From positions 1,523,549 to 1,587,548 of the forward strand of contig AP024675.1 of NCBI GenBank assembly GCA_025998875.1: a stretch of DNA of 64,000 nt. The letters run 5' to 3'. Both the position numbers and the translations under genes were made by a program. The notes beneath the pieces were generated by a model. It was not told where the DNA came from and did not search any database. It saw only the letters and a program-made list of their open reading frames with translations. Numbering within the stretch: position 1 is the stretch's first letter; each line of letters opens with the position of its first letter. The stretch comes from Bacteroidota bacterium. Lineage in GTDB: Bacteria; Bacteroidota; Rhodothermia; JANXDC01. Positions 34,939 through 42,834 of the stretch are shown here, one piece after another.

Positions 34939-37089
34939 TCAAAAGCTCCACGTTAACCCAAGCTGGGCTGTGCGCGGGCTTCCGACCAGGATACCGCGCG
35001 TGCGGTCTGCGATGTAGAGCGTGTTGGCAAGGTTCTTGACCGCCGCCTTCAGTACAAGGCCCCGAATCGGGGTGCGGTATTCGGCCGATAGGTTCCAGAG
35101 CGTGTAGGCTGGAAGCAGCCCCTGGCGCCCGTTGGGGGTGGGTTCGACCGTATTGAGATCATCGGCGAACTGCTCACTGACATGCCCGCAGACCAACCCC
35201 AGGTTCAGGCCGGCGAGCTCAACCCAGAGACCGGCCTCCAGGAGATGTTCGGGCGCATAGGGCAGGCGGTTGCCCGTGATGCGTACGCTGCGATCCAGTA
35301 TGCTGTAGCGCTCCCCCTCATAGCGGGCGATGGGCAGGTATGTGTACGATAGGTGCGCGCTCAGGGGACGCAGAAGAGGGCTCAGGAAGGCGCCCGATGC
35401 GCGAGCGGAAAGCTCCAGCCCCTGGTGGAGCGTCTGACCCGCGTTCGTGAGCACGCTCGTTACCCCTCCGGCAAGCGAAGCGGGGATAATCTGATTGGCA
35501 AACGAGAGCCGGAAGGCTGTAAGCTCCACCTGCAGGCGCTCCTCATCGGTGTAGCGAAGGCCCAGCTCCGCATTCCAGCTCATCTCCGCATCGAGCTCCG
35601 TGCTGAGCCCATCGTTTCCGATCGCATCCTCTACCCGAGGGGGAGCAAAACCCCGATGCAGGCCGGCAAACAGCGTCCAGCGCGTCGAGGGGGAATAGGC
35701 GATGCCCGCCCCGGGGATGAGGCCCAGGATCCGAGTACGACCCGAGACGCCCAGCCCCTCCATGGCCAGATTGTTCACCCGTCGGTAGTGGATCAGCTCC
35801 AGGCGCGTTCCCAGGCTGATTGTCCAGTCGGACCAGCGTATGCGGTCCTGCAGGAAGGCCGAATAGGCTCGCGTATAGCGGTCGTTATCCTCCACGATCG
35901 CACCCGTGCGCGCCGTGGGCGCTCGGCCGCGGATCTGGTAGCGGTGCTGGAATTCCTGATGATAGCGGATTCCGAAGTCCACTTCGTGCTCCAGAGATCC
36001 CGTTCGTCGGCTGTGATGGAGGCGGCTCTCCAGGCCCCATACCTCGTAGTGACGCAGCCGTCCGTCGTTGCGGTTCGGCGCCAGAACGATGCGCACACCC
36101 GGGTAGTTGCCCGGATCGGCGGAATTGTCCTCTACAACCCACTGGCCGTTGCGCCACACAAGCGTGCCCTGCCGCCACCAGTGCCGGTCGATGACGTATC
36201 CGTACGCGTTGCCGAGCAAGAACCAGCGGCGGCCGAGGAGCTGCTCGTAGGCCATATGAGCCCCAAAGCGCTTGAAGCGGAAGTTGTCGTCCTTGAACGG
36301 ATTCTGATACGGGTTCTCTTCGAACTGCGCCTGGGTCAGACCCGGATAGGTGACCTGCGAATTTTCGTCATAGGCGTTCAGCTTGAGCATGAGCCGACCG
36401 GAGGAGCTCAGGCCTTGCAGGAGCTTGGCCGTGAGATCCGTGACCCGGCTGAAGGTGTGATCCCGATTGAGCTGGCCTCGTTTGTGCATGAGGTCCAGCA
36501 CCCATCCGCCCTGTCCCTCCCGACGCGTGCCCTGATAGGTCAGATGCACGTTGCCGTATGCGCGTGTGCCCCCACTCAGACGCAGCTGTCCGCCCGCTCG
36601 GCCCCGGGGGATCGGGGTAAGATAGTTGATCACTCCGCCGATCGTCTGAGGGCCATAGAGGATCTGTCCGGCGCCCTTGAGCACCTCTACGGCGCTGAAG
36701 CGCTCCACAGGAGGATGGTAGTAGGAGGCGGGATCCCCATACGGGGCCAGAGTGAAAGGCACACCGTCTTCCAGCAACAACACCTTGGTGCTGCGCGTAG
36801 GGGGCAGGCCTCGCACCCCGATGTTGGGCCGTAACCCGAAACCCTCCTCCGGACGCACATACAGGCCGGGAACGGTACGCAACACCTCTTCGATGCTGCG
36901 CGGCTGCAGGCGCTCAAGGAGCAGGCCCGAAATCCGAACACCGGATCCCGGAATGAGCCGCAGGCTGTGCTCGGCATCCCCGAGAACGGTCACCGCCGGC
37001 AGGACGAGGCCCGGATAGGCTGGCCGGGGGATCGTATCCTCCAGGCAGAAAGAGGCGGCTATCAGGTAGAGGGCAAGCCATGTTCCCAT
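34939..37089 (-). CDS. TonB-dependent outer membrane receptor, FecA/siderophore type
   Basis: A 716-residue receptor. A plug domain (about 45-170) shows SIEEVLRTVPGLYVRPEEG, NIGVRGLPPTRSTKVLLLEDGVPF and VEVLKGAGQILYGPQTIGGVINYLTP split over blocks; the barrel runs to the aromatic end (LGLTWSF). Placement and plug type resemble ferric dicitrate/siderophore receptors. Start: ATG 37089, with AAGGAG at 37098-37103; a GTG at 37092 is next to it. A perfect 8-bp palindrome covers the region right after its promoter, implying metal-responsive control. TonB-ExbBD at 14-16 kb could energise it. Confidence 0.92.
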   Translation of the reverse strand: MGTWLALYLIAASFCLEDTIPRPAYPGLVLPAVTVLGDAEHSLRLIPGSGVRISGLLLERLQPRSIEEVLRTVPGLYVRPEEGFGLRPNIGVRGLPPTRSTKVLLLEDGVPFTLAPYGDPASYYHPPVERFSAVEVLKGAGQILYGPQTIGGVINYLTPIPRGRAGGQLRLSGGTRAYGNVHLTYQGTRREGQGGWVLDLMHKRGQLNRDHTFSRVTDLTAKLLQGLSSSGRLMLKLNAYDENSQVTYPGLTQAQFEENPYQNPFKDDNFRFKRFGAHMAYEQLLGRRWFLLGNAYGYVIDRHWWRQGTLVWRNGQWVVEDNSADPGNYPGVRIVLAPNRNDGRLRHYEVWGLESRLHHSRRTGSLEHEVDFGIRYHQEFQHRYQIRGRAPTARTGAIVEDNDRYTRAYSAFLQDRIRWSDWTISLGTRLELIHYRRVNNLAMEGLGVSGRTRILGLIPGAGIAYSPSTRWTLFAGLHRGFAPPRVEDAIGNDGLSTELDAEMSWNAELGLRYTDEERLQVELTAFRLSFANQIIPASLAGGVTSVLTNAGQTLHQGLELSARASGAFLSPLLRPLSAHLSYTYLPIARYEGERYSILDRSVRITGNRLPYAPEHLLEAGLWVELAGLNLGLVCGHVSEQFADDLNTVEPTPNGRQGLLPAYTLWNLSAEYRTPIRGLVLKAAVKNLANTLYIADRTRGILVGSPRTAQLGLTWSF

Positions 37090-37103
37090 CACCTTTTCTC
37101 CTT

Positions 37104-37124
37104 AATTTAGACTCAATCTAAATT
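37104..37124 (-). promoter_or_regulatory. palindromic operator upstream of the FecA-type receptor
   Basis: Arms AATTTAGA and TCTAAATT form a perfect 8-bp inverted repeat separated by CTCAA. It lies just downstream of the -7 element and just upstream of the ribosome site. The AT-rich TTTAGA half-site recalls DtxR/MntR-type metal repressor boxes rather than Fur, but the binding protein is not encoded here. Confidence 0.65.
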
Positions 37125-37131
37125 GTGGCCA

Positions 37132-37162
37132 CAAAAATATGCCCCTGAGGGCACGCGTGCAA
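37132..37162 (-). promoter_or_regulatory. Bacteroidota-type promoter of the FecA-type receptor
   Basis: On the minus strand TTG (37162-37160), 20 bases, then TATTTTTG (37139-37132). Transcription should start near 37127, so the adjacent palindrome covers about +3 to +23. Confidence 0.55.
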
Positions 37163-37369
37163 GCCCGTGGGGTTTTTTTCGGCAGGGATCATGGTCTCGG
37201 CTGTTGGGCGGAGACAGGTCGTTGGCCCCCTCTGGCATCCCTGGGTTTGGCCGTTGTAGCTTCCGGCGGTGGCGGGTTTTCGGGCCGGTTCTGTCTGTTT
37301 TTAACAGGCGGGGCATCAAGGTCTCCGAATCAGACGCCTCCGGCTCTCTGTAAGGCAGCGAGGCAGAAA

Positions 37370-37786
37370 ATGTCCGAGACATGGCCGCATCTGTACAGGC
37401 TTCGGGTCCGGTCTTATGATCTGGACGCGCTGGGGCATGCCAACAACGGCGCCTATGTGCGGTGGCTAGAGGAGGCGCGTGTGGCGTTTCTGGAGGAGCG
37501 GGGCTGGTCTTTTTCCGGAGCCCGTCAGGAAGGTGCTCTGCCCGTGGTGGCCCGTCTGGAGGTCGATTTCCGGGCGGAGGTGGGCTATCCTGAAGAGCTC
37601 CTCATCGCTACCCGAATCGGAGGCCTGGGAAGGAGCAGTCTGAGGCTGGAGCATGAGATCCGGCGCGCTTCCGATGGCGTGCTGGCCGCCCAGGCGGCCG
37701 TGGTGCTCGTCTGGGTGGATGTGGCCAGTCGTCGTCCCCGGCCTCTGCCCGATGCGCTCCGGCATCTGCTACAAGAACTTGCCTGA
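37370..37786 (+). CDS. acyl-CoA thioesterase of the 4HBT hotdog family
   Basis: A 138-residue hotdog-fold protein. The active-site helix region LDALGHANNGAYVRWLEEARVAFL matches the 4-hydroxybenzoyl-CoA thioesterase pattern (D at the start, then GHxNN and the long helix), followed by VVARLEVDFRAEVGYPEEL and AAQAAVVLVWVD. It hydrolyses an acyl-CoA; the substrate cannot be told. The frame is open from 37139, but ATG 37370 begins the family length. The preceding 245 bases contain no other gene apart from the receptor promoter at their start. Confidence 0.87.
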   Translation: MSETWPHLYRLRVRSYDLDALGHANNGAYVRWLEEARVAFLEERGWSFSGARQEGALPVVARLEVDFRAEVGYPEELLIATRIGGLGRSSLRLEHEIRRASDGVLAAQAAVVLVWVDVASRRPRPLPDALRHLLQELA

Positions 37787-37809
37787 GAAGTAACTGGGGT
37801 GTAGGTTAG
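37779..37809 (+). promoter_or_regulatory. likely promoter of the Oar-like receptor
   Basis: TTG at 37779-37781 (inside the thioesterase stop region), 20 bases, then TAGGTTAG at 37802-37809, 26 bases before the ATG at 37836. Confidence 0.4.
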
Positions 37810-37835
37810 GACACTTCAAAGGAGGAGGTATCCCC

Positions 37836-40646
37836 ATGCGCGCTATCGGACTGTGGGGCTTTGTGTGTATGCTGCCCCTATGGGTTTATGCTCAGACTAC
37901 TACGATAACCCTAGAAGGGCGTGTGCTCTCCCACACAGGGCAACCCCTTGCGGGTGCGGAGGTGCTCGTTGTCTACAAGGAAACGGGTCAGCAGCGCGGA
38001 GCGGTGACGGACGCTGAGGGGCGCTACCGCATCCTCGGTCTTGTGCCCGGGCTCTATGATGTGACGGCGCGATATCTGGGCTACCGGTCTTCGACCCGTA
38101 CGGACGTGCAGCTCGTTGTGGGCCAACGCGCCACGTTGACCTTCACGCTGTTTCCAGAGGCTATTCAGGTTCAGGCGGTGGAGGTCGTTGCCGAACGAGC
38201 CGGATCGTTTGAAATCCAGCGAATGGATGTATCTATACCCGTTTTACGGCAGGAGATCTTGAGTCTGCCTCTGGATACGCGCAATACGATGAATCTGGCC
38301 GCTATAGCACCCGGTATCCGTAGCTATGCTACCATTGGCGGACGTTCCCTGCCCTCGGCTGGGGCTGTCCCCGATCTGCGTTTTATTAACCTGTACGTGG
38401 ATGGTTCGGAGTGGAAGAGCCTTTTTAACGGCAATATTGTGGGGATTCCCCAGACCGGATCCCCTCTGCCCCCAGAGGCGCTGCAGGAATTTCGGGTCTA
38501 TCTGAACACGTATGATGCCGAATATGCTCGTGGGGGGGCCTACATTATCAGTGCCGTAACGCGCCGGGGCACGAACACCCTGGAGGGGTCGGCTTTTGTG
38601 TATTATCAGAACAAGGCGCTTCAAGACATCAACGCCTATCAGCGGGACCTTGAGGCTCAGGGACGTTTCAGACGGCCGGATTTCTACAATCGTCAGCAGG
38701 TGGGGTTCAATCTCCGGGGGGCGCTACGGCAAGATCGACTCTTTTTTGCGCTCAACTATGAGCTTGGTCGCACGATTAATGCTGTCGAGGTCAGTCCGGG
38801 CCGGCCCGCCTACAACCCGGATTTATGGAAAGCCTATGCGGGGTGGTTCCCCTCCCCGTTTTACAATCACACCGGTGTGCTCCGCCTCACCTATCTGCCC
38901 AATACCCGACACACGGTCGATGCTACCTGGGCCACGCGCTATCATGAGAACGAATCCTTCTTCGGCGGCACTGTAGCTCGGGATGCGGGGCTAAAGGCTC
39001 GATACTTCATCAATTCCGTGCAACTGCGCGATACCTGGATCCCGCGGCCTGATTTTATGAACGAGCTTACGTTCCACTTCCTGTCTTGGTATCACAACGA
39101 ATCCCCCCTGGTGCCTGGTCCCACGCTCCAGTATCCAAGCCTGCTGTTGCGGGGGCGCAACAATCTCTTCCCGCTCATCATCCTGGAGCAGTACTTCCGG
39201 ATCACGAACAAGGCCACGTATACGCTACAGCACAGCACGGGTTTGCATGCCCTTAAGGGGGGGATAGAGCTAACCCGCGTCGTCTCCGAGCCGTATCGGA
39301 CGGCGTTTCAGGATGGGTTCTTTGTGTTCGCCACAGATACCAGCCGGTTGCCCCGGCAAGCCACGATCGCGGTTGGGTATACGGATCCCCATTCCGATAA
39401 GGACGCACGTGTGCGCCAGACCGGATGGGTCATCGGGGGTTATGTGAACGATCAGTGGCAGCCTACCTCGAGGCTGACACTCAATCTTGGTCTGCGGTAT
39501 GACGCAGATCTGCATACGCTCAATCAGGGTTTCCGGGCCCCCTGGGCGGATGATCCGGAGCTGCTGGCCAAAATCCCGCAATACCTGAACACGGGGGATC
39601 GGAAAAATGATCTCGATAACCTCTCTCCGCGTCTTTCCTTTTCCTGGGACGTGTGGGGTACGGGCCGAACATTTCTGCGTGGAGGGTGGGGGATCCTCTA
39701 TGATCGTGTGCCCAACTTCATGGCCTTCAACGAAAAGCAGGCCGCAACATGGCGTACGTACACGTTTCTCAATCCGGGTACGATGGATGTAGCGCTCTTA
39801 AGGCAACGCGTTCTGCAGGGACAAGCCACCGCGGGGACGTTGTCGATTACGGTGATCAAGGATCGCATGCGCACGCCCCAAATCCGACAGCTCTCCGTGG
39901 GGGTTGGACATCAGGTGAGCCCGGAGCTGGTGCTCAACCTGGATTACACCGATCAGCGGGCCCAGAACCTCTACGTGCAGCTCAACTTAAATCCGATCAA
40001 GCCCAGCACCCGCACGCGGCGTCTTACGAGCCGGTATGGAGATATCCTGGCCTGGGATGATTTCGGCCGCGCCCGATACCGGGCGCTGGTGGCCAGCCTG
40101 ACGTATCAGAGTCGCTTGGTGCGGGGGAATGTGGCCTATACACTGGCCTGGGCCGAATCGGACTTTGACGGAGTCACGCCACCGGCTTATCCAGAGCGGA
40201 GCGCTTATCAACTACAGCGGATGGCCGGCGAGGAGCGCCACCGGCTTGTTCTCTCCGGCATAGCTCGTCTCCCCTACGGGTTTCAGCTTTCCGGTATTGT
40301 GACCCTGGCCAGTCCCCGGCCTTTTGGTGTCGTTGACGGGCGGGATTTGAACGACAACAACACCCTCGTGGATGATTGGCCCGGTGGGGTGCGCACCATG
40401 ATGCCGCCCTCGGAGTGGGCGTACTGGTACCGGACCGTGGACGTGCGCCTGAGCTGGTCGACGGCCCTGCAGCGGGCGCGCTTAACCGTGAGCGCCGAGG
40501 TTTTTAACCTCTTTAACTGGACAAACTATTCGGGCTTTTTCGGCACCCGCTTTGACCAGCAGGGCAATCCGCTGGCCAGCTTCGGCCAGCCCAACGGGAC
40601 CTTCGCCCCCCGGCAGGGGCAGTTCGGTCTGCGCGTGGAATTCTGA
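37836..40646 (+). CDS. Oar-like TonB-dependent receptor with carboxypeptidase-regulatory-like domain
   Basis: A 936-residue outer membrane protein. After a signal peptide (MRAIGLWGFVCMLPLWVYAQ) comes an Ig-like carboxypeptidase-regulatory domain (about 25-110, LEGRVLSHTGQPLAGAEV, GRYRILGLVPGLYDVTARYLGY), then a plug-like segment (PPEALQEFRVYLNTYDAEYARGGAYIISAVTRRGTNTLEGSAFVYYQN split in two blocks) and a barrel to the C-terminus (FGLRVEF). The EARYGRGGG-like step and this order are typical of Oar receptors, which take up peptides or proteins. It is followed by a terminator. Confidence 0.93.
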   Translation: MRAIGLWGFVCMLPLWVYAQTTTITLEGRVLSHTGQPLAGAEVLVVYKETGQQRGAVTDAEGRYRILGLVPGLYDVTARYLGYRSSTRTDVQLVVGQRATLTFTLFPEAIQVQAVEVVAERAGSFEIQRMDVSIPVLRQEILSLPLDTRNTMNLAAIAPGIRSYATIGGRSLPSAGAVPDLRFINLYVDGSEWKSLFNGNIVGIPQTGSPLPPEALQEFRVYLNTYDAEYARGGAYIISAVTRRGTNTLEGSAFVYYQNKALQDINAYQRDLEAQGRFRRPDFYNRQQVGFNLRGALRQDRLFFALNYELGRTINAVEVSPGRPAYNPDLWKAYAGWFPSPFYNHTGVLRLTYLPNTRHTVDATWATRYHENESFFGGTVARDAGLKARYFINSVQLRDTWIPRPDFMNELTFHFLSWYHNESPLVPGPTLQYPSLLLRGRNNLFPLIILEQYFRITNKATYTLQHSTGLHALKGGIELTRVVSEPYRTAFQDGFFVFATDTSRLPRQATIAVGYTDPHSDKDARVRQTGWVIGGYVNDQWQPTSRLTLNLGLRYDADLHTLNQGFRAPWADDPELLAKIPQYLNTGDRKNDLDNLSPRLSFSWDVWGTGRTFLRGGWGILYDRVPNFMAFNEKQAATWRTYTFLNPGTMDVALLRQRVLQGQATAGTLSITVIKDRMRTPQIRQLSVGVGHQVSPELVLNLDYTDQRAQNLYVQLNLNPIKPSTRTRRLTSRYGDILAWDDFGRARYRALVASLTYQSRLVRGNVAYTLAWAESDFDGVTPPAYPERSAYQLQRMAGEERHRLVLSGIARLPYGFQLSGIVTLASPRPFGVVDGRDLNDNNTLVDDWPGGVRTMMPPSEWAYWYRTVDVRLSWSTALQRARLTVSAEVFNLFNWTNYSGFFGTRFDQQGNPLASFGQPNGTFAPRQGQFGLRVEF

Positions 40647-40665
40647 GCAGTCCTGCAGAAACAGC

Positions 40666-40692
40666 AAAGCCCCCGCCTCCGGGGGCTTTTTT
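40666..40692 (+). terminator. Rho-independent terminator after the Oar-like receptor
   Basis: A 9-bp stem (AAAGCCCCC/GGGGGCTTT), six-base loop, then a run of six T. Confidence 0.85.
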
Positions 40693-40696
40693 CGTG

Positions 40697-40718
40697 AAAA
40701 AAGCCGCCTTTTGGCGGC
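40697..40718 (-). terminator. Rho-independent terminator of tRNA-Leu (minus strand)
   Basis: GCCGCC/GGCGGC arms with a TTTT loop (40703-40718); on the minus strand the stem is followed by TTTTTT (complement of 40697-40702). It begins seven bases after the tRNA end. Confidence 0.75.
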
Positions 40719-40724
40719 CCCGGG

Positions 40725-40808
40725 TGCCCAGGAGAGGACTCGAACCTCCACGGGCTTTCGCCCACTACACCCTGAATGTAGCGCGTCTACCAATTCCGCC
40801 ACCTGGGC
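40725..40808 (-). tRNA. tRNA-Leu (anticodon CAG)
   Basis: 84 bases, minus strand. Acceptor arms GCCCAGG and CCTGGGC with discriminator A; D-arm TGGCGGAATTGGTAGACGC; anticodon stem CTACA/TGTAG with loop TTCAGGG giving CAG; a long variable arm (GGGC/GCCC); T-loop GGTTCGAGTCC. The long variable arm and A73 mark it as leucine. The 3' CCA is not encoded. A terminator follows directly. Confidence 0.97.
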
Positions 40809-40924
40809 ACGGCGAGCACAAACATACAAAATCCCCCCGGGGCTGTCAAGGGGGCCGACTCCTGATTGCCTGACAGGCAGGCAGAATCGTATACTGCCCC
40901 GGGGAACACGGAGGAGCCTAGCCT

Positions 40925-41416
40925 ATGCCGCGTGGGCGGAAAGCGGTCATTTCGTGGCGGGATGATCTGCAGACGCTCAGAAGCCTGTTTCGTAACGAGC
41001 GGGATGCAGACATCCGGGCGCGCCTGCAGGCGCTCATGCTCCTGCGCCAGGGACGCACGCTCACGGAGGTGGCCCAGACCGTGGGCGTGCATTACCGGAC
41101 CCTGCAACGCTGGGTGGACTGGTATCGCAACGGGGGGCTGGAAGAGGTCCGCCAGCGCCGCCAGGGAGGAGGGCGGGGTCGGCCGCCGCTGTTGACCGAC
41201 GCGCAGCGAGAGGAGCTCATCCAGCAGGCCCGCCGGCATGGATTCGCCTCCTGGAAGGAGGCCGCCGCCTGGGTAGAGTGGCGTTTCGGGGTGCGCTACA
41301 CGTACTGGGGCATGCGATCCCTGTTTCGGCGATACCGTCTGCGCCTGCGGCGCTCCTCTCCCTGGCACTCGGTCATGCTTCAGGTATCCGAGCAGGAGGC
41401 TACGTCCAGCGGCTGA
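40925..41416 (+). CDS. orphan helix-turn-helix protein like the N-terminal half of IS630-type transposases
   Basis: A 163-residue protein with two HTH units: RARLQALMLLRQGRTLTEVAQTVGVHYRTLQRWVDWY (about 34-70, in segments) and a winged-helix-like one (about 95-145, ending with MRSLFRRYRLRLRR). This is the DNA-binding front of IS630-family transposases, but the DDE catalytic half is missing: the frame closes shortly after. I found no terminal inverted repeats or target duplication. GGAGGA precedes the ATG. Either a decayed insertion or a domesticated regulator. The 3' end overlaps rpe tail to tail. Confidence 0.75.
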   Translation: MPRGRKAVISWRDDLQTLRSLFRNERDADIRARLQALMLLRQGRTLTEVAQTVGVHYRTLQRWVDWYRNGGLEEVRQRRQGGGRGRPPLLTDAQREELIQQARRHGFASWKEAAAWVEWRFGVRYTYWGMRSLFRRYRLRLRRSSPWHSVMLQVSEQEATSSG

Positions 41417-42083
41417 AGGCCCGTTCCGCCGCCTGGCGGAGCGCGCCCACGGCCCCGGCCGGATCCGGATGGGCGAAGATGCCGTGCCCGGCCACGAGCA
41501 CCTCGGCGCCCGCCTCCACCAGATGGGCGGCGTTGTGCGTATTTACCCCTCCATCGATGATGATGGTGGGATTGACCCCGAGGGAACGGCACAGCTCCCG
41601 CAGCCGGCGCAGTCGGTCATAGGTGCGGGGCAGCAGTTGCTGGCCCCCGAAGCCCGGATCGACAGACATGAGGATAACGGCATCCACCTCGGGCAGGATC
41701 TCCTCGAGCGCCCACAGCGGGGTGGCCGGATTGATCGCCACCCCGGCACGCACCTCTAGCTCCCGGATACGGGCGATCGTGCGGTGCAGGTGCGGACAGA
41801 CCTCCACGTGCACGTGCAGCTGAAAGGCCCCTGCCCGGGCGAAAGCCTCCAGGTAGGCATCCGGATTTTCGATCATCAGATGCACATCCAGGGGCAGAGA
41901 GGTGCTGCGCCGCAGGGCCTCGATCACCAGAGGGCCAAAGGAAAGGTTGGGCACGAAGTGCCCGTCCATGATGTCGCAGTGAATCCAATCGGCGCCTCCG
42001 GCCTCCACCAGGCTTACCTGTTCGGCCAGGCGGGCAAAATCCGCGCTCAGAATGGAGGGGGCAATACGCACCCTATGTGCCAT
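41400..42083 (-). CDS. rpe: ribulose-phosphate 3-epimerase
   Basis: A 227-residue TIM-barrel enzyme interconverting ribulose 5-phosphate and xylulose 5-phosphate. IAPSILSADFARL, WIHCDIMDGHFVPNLSFGP, LDVHLMIENPD, ILMSVDPGFGGQ and IIDGGVN are the family blocks with the catalytic Asp pair and metal-binding His. It overlaps the upstream PASTA gene by 11 bases and is the last of three minus-strand genes. Confidence 0.97.
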   Translation of the reverse strand: MAHRVRIAPSILSADFARLAEQVSLVEAGGADWIHCDIMDGHFVPNLSFGPLVIEALRRSTSLPLDVHLMIENPDAYLEAFARAGAFQLHVHVEVCPHLHRTIARIRELEVRAGVAINPATPLWALEEILPEVDAVILMSVDPGFGGQQLLPRTYDRLRRLRELCRSLGVNPTIIIDGGVNTHNAAHLVEAGAEVLVAGHGIFAHPDPAGAVGALRQAAERAFSRWT

Positions 42084-42834
42084 CGCGACTGCGCTCCTGC
42101 GAACGAGGTCGGGAGATGATCAAGGTGACCTCCGCCCCCTCCAGCAACGTCTCGCCCGCAGGGGGAAGCTGGCGCAGAACCGTATTCGGGGGCAGGGAGG
42201 GGTTTTCTTCGAAGCTGATCAGGCCCACCCGAAGGCCTGCGCCCTGCAGGACCTGAGTGGCCTCGGTCAGGTCCATTCCCGTCACATCGGGCACGACCAC
42301 GGTGCTGTCCCCAAGTCCACTGCTGACGATCAGGTTTACAGGCGATCCCCGGGGCACGCGGCTGAAAGGGGGAGGGGATTGATCGATGACCGTATTGCGA
42401 AAGGGGGAGTTGACGTAGGTGATCTCCCCTACCGAAAGGCCGTAGTTTTCGATCTGCAGGCGGGCGTTGCGCAGGGAGACGCCCTTCAGGTTGGGCACGG
42501 TGGCCATGGGCATCTCGCCGCTGTTGACCGTCAGGTACACCCGGCGTCCCGGCTTGACCTCCGCACCCGGAGCGGGGTTTTGGCTCAGCACCTGCTCGCG
42601 GGGAAATTCCGGATTGTAGCGTATCTCGATGAGCTCGGCTCGTAGCCCGTACTGGCGCAGTTTGCGGACCGCTTCCTCGGCCGAAAGGCCCATAACCGAG
42701 GGTACGCGCACAATAGCCCGTTGCCGCGTATACCAGGGCATGAGCACGTTGTCCAGGAGCAGGAGAAAGAGCAGTCCCCCCAGCCCAAAGGCGAGCCCTT
42801 TTTTCCACGGTATCTGGGCAATCCAGCGCTTCAT
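42073..42834 (-). CDS. membrane-anchored PASTA domain protein
   Basis: A 253-residue protein: one N-terminal helix (LAFGLGGLLFLLLLDNVLMPW, about 14-33), then three PASTA repeats at about 43-108, 112-175 and 178-245, each beginning with a VPxVxGLSxxEAxxxL-like block and containing the NPAPGAEV/SPPPFSRV/LPPAGETL step. PASTA domains bind peptidoglycan fragments in kinases and penicillin-binding proteins, but here there is no enzyme domain. It overlaps rpe by 11 bases and the glycosyltransferase by four. Confidence 0.9.
   Translation of the reverse strand: MKRWIAQIPWKKGLAFGLGGLLFLLLLDNVLMPWYTRQRAIVRVPSVMGLSAEEAVRKLRQYGLRAELIEIRYNPEFPREQVLSQNPAPGAEVKPGRRVYLTVNSGEMPMATVPNLKGVSLRNARLQIENYGLSVGEITYVNSPFRNTVIDQSPPPFSRVPRGSPVNLIVSSGLGDSTVVVPDVTGMDLTEATQVLQGAGLRVGLISFEENPSLPPNTVLRQLPPAGETLLEGAEVTLIISRPRSQERSRDGT

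Noticed and set aside
33455-34951. A 498-codon minus-strand frame opposite gcdH
   Set aside because: gcdH has the glutaryl-CoA dehydrogenase motifs in full; the opposing frame also runs through the terminator.
35353-36834. A 493-codon plus-strand frame inside the FecA-type receptor gene
   Set aside because: The minus-strand receptor is complete with plug and barrel; the plus frame has no motif.
40860-41420. An intact insertion sequence around the orphan HTH gene
   Set aside because: No terminal inverted repeats, target duplication or DDE domain found by eye.
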